In this document: one piece after another, positions 41,801 through 44,695 of the stretch
Layout: the number at the start of each line of letters is the position of its first letter
How positions within the stretch are numbered: position 1 is the first letter of the stretch
Assembly (NCBI GenBank): GCA_000310025.1
Contig: FN648743.1
Span: forward strand, 10,843-55,537
Reading direction: 5' to 3'
From: Ectocarpus siliculosus
Lineage: Eukaryota > Sar > Phaeophyceae > Ectocarpales > Ectocarpaceae
DNA: 44,695 nucleotides
Program-made: the position numbers and the translations under genes
The notes under the pieces: model-generated
The model's input: only the letters and a program-made list of their open reading frames with translations
What the model was told of the DNA's origin: nothing
Databases searched by the model: none

Positions 41801-44695
41801 CGACGGTGGCCCACCGGTTCAGCCGTACCTTATCCGATTGAGAGCAGCTTCCCAAGAAGGCCTATCGGACCAAGCACGGGGAGAACGGGACGCCAGGCGT
41901 GTAGCGACGAACGCTGCTGTTGCTCAAACTGACGTCGGGCGTACTTCAAACTTGCAACATTCTGTCGCCGTCAGTATTGCGCAAGAGTTCGGCCTCAACC
42001 GAAGGCAGAGGCTGGCCTTCTTCATCTTCGCTAACGGGCTGCTCGCTCAAAGTCGTCCCAATCCACCCGAGGCACTTCGCATATACATCGGTGGAGGGGC
42101 TGGGACGGGCAAGAGCCACGTCCTTAAGGCCATCAAAGCCTTCATCGAGTGCCCAGCAATCGCAGCAGAAGTACCGCGCGGACGATTGCTGACGGTGGCT
42201 TATCAAGGAAAGCAAGCAGCTAGTGTCGGTGGAACTACCGTTCACTCTGTCTGCTCCACGGGTAGTCGGGACGGCGGGAACCTCTCTGGCGATCATGACG
42301 ATCAGAGTTCTCTGCCCGACGCGAAGGCCATGCACTGGAAGGGTGTGTCTGTGCTTGCCATAGAAGAAGTAAGCATGGTCGGGTGCAACCTTCTCGTTCA
42401 GCTTCACAAGGCCGCGTGCTCCATGTTCCCCATCCACAAGGCCAAACCATTCGGGAACAGGGTCGTCGTCATGCTCGGCGACTTCCATCAATTGAGGTAC
42501 GTTTCTTTTAGAGTTGATCCTTCACGAGTAGGTGTCGCGCTTTCATGGGTCTGTCTCTCTCGGATCACTGTCTTCGAAACATAGATTAACATCTCCCGTT
42601 TCCTTCTCTTCCTCTCTTTTGTTGTCGTCTTACTTTTCGTTCCAGCCCGGTCAAAGCCAAATCACTCGCGTGTGGTGCCGGAGTCTCCACTCGCCGTCGT
42701 GACATGACCGTTACCGAACGGTATGGTGCTGATCTCTTCAGAAGCGCCAACGCTTGTGTCATGCTTGATGAGTCCAACCGTTTCACGCCCATCTACGCGC
42801 CCATAATGGAGCGTTGTCTTCGTTCGGAATGCATCTCCGATGACGTCGACCTCATCAACAACCATGTCATGGGCACCAGCCGCAAGGCAGACTCCCTGTT
42901 CGACGCGCGCGTCATCGCCTTCCGCAACAAGGTATCATTGTACTACATTCCGTATGATTCTTCTTCTATAACCCTTCTTTTCGCTCCGTTCTACCTCATC
43001 CGCTTCCGAAACAAGGTATCTGCCTAGATGCTACTGATTCTTTGCTCCGCCTGATCTACCTGCCATAATATTTCGCCATCCCTTCACTTCCCGCTGCAGG
43101 TTAACACCGTCTTGACTGTGCCGATGATGCGGACCTGGTGCAAGGCTAAAGGTACCACTCTCTTCATCGCGGCAGCCCATGACGTATACGTCGGGCACCA
43201 ACGTCCGGGCGCCACCGCGGAGGTGAGAACATCGCATGTACTCTGCTGTTCAGCTTGAGTCTTGCCCTGGGTTTCCAAACATTCCAAACATAAAGAGTCA
43301 AGCATGACTGAGGGCCTTTGCAACTTCCGTACTCGAACAGGTACCACCAACGGACGCTCCATGGCCTGCAGGACTTCGTCGCGAAATAAAGTCGCTCGAC
43401 GACGGCAAAACAAACGACCTCCCCACCAGCGCATGCCTTGCTATCGGTGCGCCAGTCGTTCTTCACAAAAGCCCACAGTTCGTCCTACTTGGGGTATGTA
43501 ACAACTCCGACGGCATCATCCGTGGCATTGAGCTTGACCCACGTGAAGGTTACGCCTCCAGTACCGCAGGCTACTCCGTTGTCACCCTTCGGTACGCGCC
43601 ACTCAGAATCTTCGTTTACATCAAGTCTGCTGATGCCGCCGGCCTGCACTTAGATGGGTTGCAGAGGGGAGTAATTGCCGTGGCACCGGTTGAGCGTAAG
43701 TTCACAATTGTCGGCATCAACAAAAGGAAGTTCACCTTCAAACGGCGACAGATACCATTGACGGCCGGATGCTTATCGTCGGTGTACCGCAGCCAGGGCC
43801 AAACCATGCCAAAGATCATCCTCGACATTCGCCGCCCTCCGGGACATGCTGTGGACTGCGCCGCCGTCTACGTTGCCCTTTCGCGTGCAACCGGTCTTGG
43901 CGATTTGAACCTTCTCTTCCCTGTAACCCTGCAAGATCTCAATCAGCCTCAGAATCCAGACATCGTCGCCATCGTCAACTACCTACACCGTCTGGACGAG
44001 ACTACTATGGTGCTTTTCCTCAAAGACCCGGGGTCTTTCACCCCTGCCTACGCCACCTTGGACGGCATCGAAGAAGCCGGCCCAAGGCCGCCCCACAAAC
44101 AACCAAAACGCGTTGGTCGCCACGGTCCAGGTGCCACCCGAAGAGTCGCGCACCTCATCCCCAACGAGGACAACAATTGCTTCTTCAATTCTGCGCTCGC
44201 TTTGGCACTCGCGGCCTGGGATGGTCAGCCGCTTCCAGATACTACAGCCGGCACCCCTGCTGCCGGGTCTTTTTTTGCGGCTTTGCAGTTACTGAGGGAC
44301 TCCATGTTCGACGAGTGCGACCTGTCGCCGAATATCGTGGTGAGCGTTCCGTCTTTGTTGGTATCTTGGCTTCACTTCCATCGCCAATTCTTCGTCTTGC
44401 ATGCTCTTACCTGCCTTGCCGTCTCATGTCGTTGCCGTGCCATCTTCTTGCCTGACGCTTTCCACGTGCCTACTTGCCGAACGCTTTACTTCCCTTCTTC
44501 ACGCCTGCATCTGCCGTCCACACCTCAGCTTGAAGCGCGACAAGCGCGTCAAGCCATATTTTCCAATTCGTCTCTGCCCGGGGTAGGCTCTCAGATGGGA
44601 GACGTCGCTAGCGTCTTCGAGGCAATTGCGGCTCGTTGCCCACAGGAAGGGTCACCCATATGGCCAGACAACTTCAACGATCGTCAAAAACGGGT
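35559..44695 (+). CDS. Helitron Rep-helicase transposase with C-terminal peptidase-like box (partial, runs off the window)
   Basis: At least ten exons joined by phase-compatible GT-AG introns encode more than 2,300 residues. In order: basic Arg/Lys/Ala repeats; a Cys cluster and DUF6570-like region; the Helitron Rep domain, with LHCHLLVWV as the HUH motif and YILNYSTK supplying the Y-x3-Y pair; a PIF1-family helicase with GGAGTGKSHV (Walker A), IEEVSMV (Walker B), GDFHQLSPV, SVYRSQGQT and YVALSRATG; and a Cys-peptidase-like box. Helitrons move by rolling-circle replication, with Rep nicking a strand and the helicase unwinding it. One apparent frameshift lies near 38.48 kb, and no stop codon is reached before 44695. 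The transposon termini were not identified. Apart from the frameshift the frame is well preserved, so the copy is fairly young. Confidence 0.88.
36070..36221. repeat. 76-bp tandem duplication in Helitron intron 1
   Basis: Two copies starting gcttaacag at 36070 and 36146 share gggagagatctaagg and atacttcacgtgtg, with a few differences. Confidence 0.85.
36272..36640 (+). CDS. Helitron exon 2: Arg/Lys/Ala repeat region
   Basis: Acceptor tttttgcag completes the split Arg codon. It contains two copies of a motif of about 19 residues, AARKR[LM]TP-x-A-x-A, followed by R-x-R-x-AKA. Charged repeats of this style are common upstream of the Rep domain in Helitron proteins and may bind nucleic acid. The C-terminal part (HHPSVLHKCLSDFTNHIV) is more globular. 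It ends in phase 2 before gtacgt. Confidence 0.7.
36641..37259 (+). other. Helitron intron 2 (619 bp)
   Basis: It lies between the gtacgt donor and the tttttaag acceptor. Short frames on both strands inside it have no recognisable motif. It holds A- and T-runs only. Confidence 0.6.
37260..37491 (+). CDS. Helitron exon 3: Cys cluster
   Basis: Acceptor tttttaag, phase 2 to phase 0. It starts TSCGICDRNCKSMDCKLV, a likely zinc-binding cluster, and ends with ERLGFESTSPYRMQ before gtgaga. It leads directly into the CKEC of exon 4. Confidence 0.75.
37664..38486 (+). CDS. Helitron exon 4, 5' part: DUF6570-like region
   Basis: It reads VCKECLQSLLKKRIPEAALA followed by NGLWLGDFPEHL and MIAASPVRISGMVLAL, the pattern I recall for DUF6570 upstream of Helitron_like_N. 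The later part is acidic and Ala-rich. The frame continues to 38671, but the conserved reading resumes in another frame from about 38487, so the 3' boundary is set by the frameshift. Confidence 0.78.
38487..39715 (+). CDS. Helitron exon 4, 3' part: Rep (Helitron_like_N) domain
   Basis: It resumes with TDNALVLTHSGRMVSDF and LFPHGVGGH. Then come the Rep core IWMTINPADVNSPIVV, the ANDPVASADFF segment, ILGRVKGYVG and the HUH motif LHCHLLVWV near residue 285 of this part. It ends with a C-x3-C zinc-type segment (CNATC) before gtgagc in phase 2. The usual QGRG just before the HUH motif reads QKRL here. Confidence 0.88.
39934..40990 (+). CDS. Helitron exon 5: Rep domain end with catalytic tyrosines
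   Basis: Acceptor gtgcag restores RFGYGEEGKPLVAETVV, a conserved Helitron segment following the Cys motif. Further on come FNPVIQFAIRSNMDLKVLL and YILNYSTKTEQ, whose two tyrosines, four residues apart, fit the catalytic Y2 motif. The 3' half is acidic. It ends in phase 0 after KHKWQQ before gtcagc. Confidence 0.85.
41115..42496 (+). CDS. Helitron exon 6: helicase Walker A and B
   Basis: Acceptor tgctgcag, phase 0. It opens with a conserved segment before the helicase (HCRLLLCMYIPFFTLDDL) and a variable linker. The PIF1 core follows: LNRRQRLAFFIFANGLL (Q-motif-like), GGAGTGKSHVLKAI (Walker A, motif I), TVAYQGKQAASVGGTTVHS (motif Ia), VLAIEEVSMV (Walker B, motif II; usual form D-E) and VVMLGDFHQL (motif III). 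It ends in phase 2 before gtacgt. Confidence 0.88.
42646..42931 (+). CDS. Helitron exon 7: helicase middle region
   Basis: Acceptor gttccag completes HQLSPVKAKSLACG, the conserved proline-valine after motif III. It continues with FRSANACVMLDESNRF (motif IV area). It can end at 42931 or, with an in-frame alternative donor 84 nt downstream, at 43015. Confidence 0.82.
43100..43222 (+). CDS. Helitron exon 8
   Basis: A 123-nt phase 0-0 exon with acceptor gctgcag and donor gtgaga. It encodes NTVLTVPMMRTWCKAKGTT and about 20 more residues, equivalent to the segment where PIF1 proteins of Helitrons describe substrate and nucleotide contacts between motifs IV and V. Confidence 0.75.
43341..44339 (+). 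CDS. Helitron exon 9: helicase motifs V-VI and start of the peptidase-like box
   Basis: Acceptor cgaacag, phase 0. The frame is open from 43341 to the window end without a stop. It includes GAPVVLHKS, SSVYRSQGQTMPKIILDI (motif V) and VYVALSRATGLGDLNLLFPV (motif VI). A basic linker (PPHKQPKRVGRHG) follows, then PNEDNNCFFNSALALAL, a Cys box like that of ubiquitin-specific (C19) or OTU peptidases. I end it at a strong gtgagc donor at 44340. Confidence 0.85.
44529..44695 (+). CDS. Helitron exon 10 (truncated by window end): peptidase-like continuation
   Basis: After a pyrimidine-rich acceptor (ccacacctcag) it reads LEARQARQAIF and VGSQMGDVASVFEAI. The latter resembles the G-x-Q-x-D-A-x-E-F segment that follows the Cys box in USP-type peptidases. 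The His box would lie beyond the window. Confidence 0.6.

Noticed and set aside
35559-44695. Integrated DNA virus, because of the helicase and peptidase-like domains
   Set aside because: The HUH Rep motif, Y-x3-Y pair, DUF6570-like region and fused PIF1 helicase on one intron-containing gene are the Helitron arrangement. No viral capsid or polymerase gene is present.

Overview
The window looks like nuclear DNA of an intron-rich eukaryote, most plausibly a stramenopile and perhaps a brown alga. I base this on genes split by many GT-AG introns of about 100-750 bp, TTAGGG-type telomere-like motifs, a secreted Cys-rich module of a kind I recall from stramenopile genomes, a flagellar-type protein fragment and an intron-containing Helitron. 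There is no operon structure. The organism call is inference. Two runs of N (21326-21425 and 32501-33266) are assembly gaps.

Region by region. 1-5.6 kb holds no gene I can support, only a microsatellite and a 177-bp tandem duplication. 5.7-25.3 kb is one complete, very large + strand gene, which I reconstructed exon by exon. It has a signal-peptide exon, a short N-terminal exon, then alternating exons for a 10-cysteine module (14 readable copies plus one relic) and for Thr/Pro/Ala-rich linkers, and a last exon of 9-residue VTTTAPP repeats with a stop codon. From exon 4 on nearly every exon begins and ends in phase 1, so whole module-intron-linker-intron units of about 1.0-1.3 kb can be duplicated or lost without breaking the frame. 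Two module lineages lie in a B-A-B order with a hybrid at one boundary. The last copies are near-identical, introns included. One linker has a one-base frameshift.

25.3-31.6 kb is repeat-rich non-coding DNA: direct repeats, diverged copies with a spacing of about 1.67 kb, an interstitial telomere tract and clustered TGACG motifs. 31.7-32.5 kb (- strand) carries the 3' exons of a gene resembling the C-terminal region of IQUB/FAP253 radial-spoke proteins, cut by the second gap. A + strand ORF tail ends just past that gap. 33.3-35.4 kb is pyrimidine-rich and repetitive.

35.5 kb to the window end is a large + strand Helitron-type transposon gene of at least ten exons. It encodes a basic Arg/Ala repeat region, a Cys cluster and DUF6570-like region, a Rep/HUH domain (HCH motif, Y-x3-Y pair), a PIF1-like helicase (Walker A, Walker B and later motifs) and a C-terminal cysteine-peptidase-like box. 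It runs off the window edge and has one apparent frameshift near 38.48 kb.
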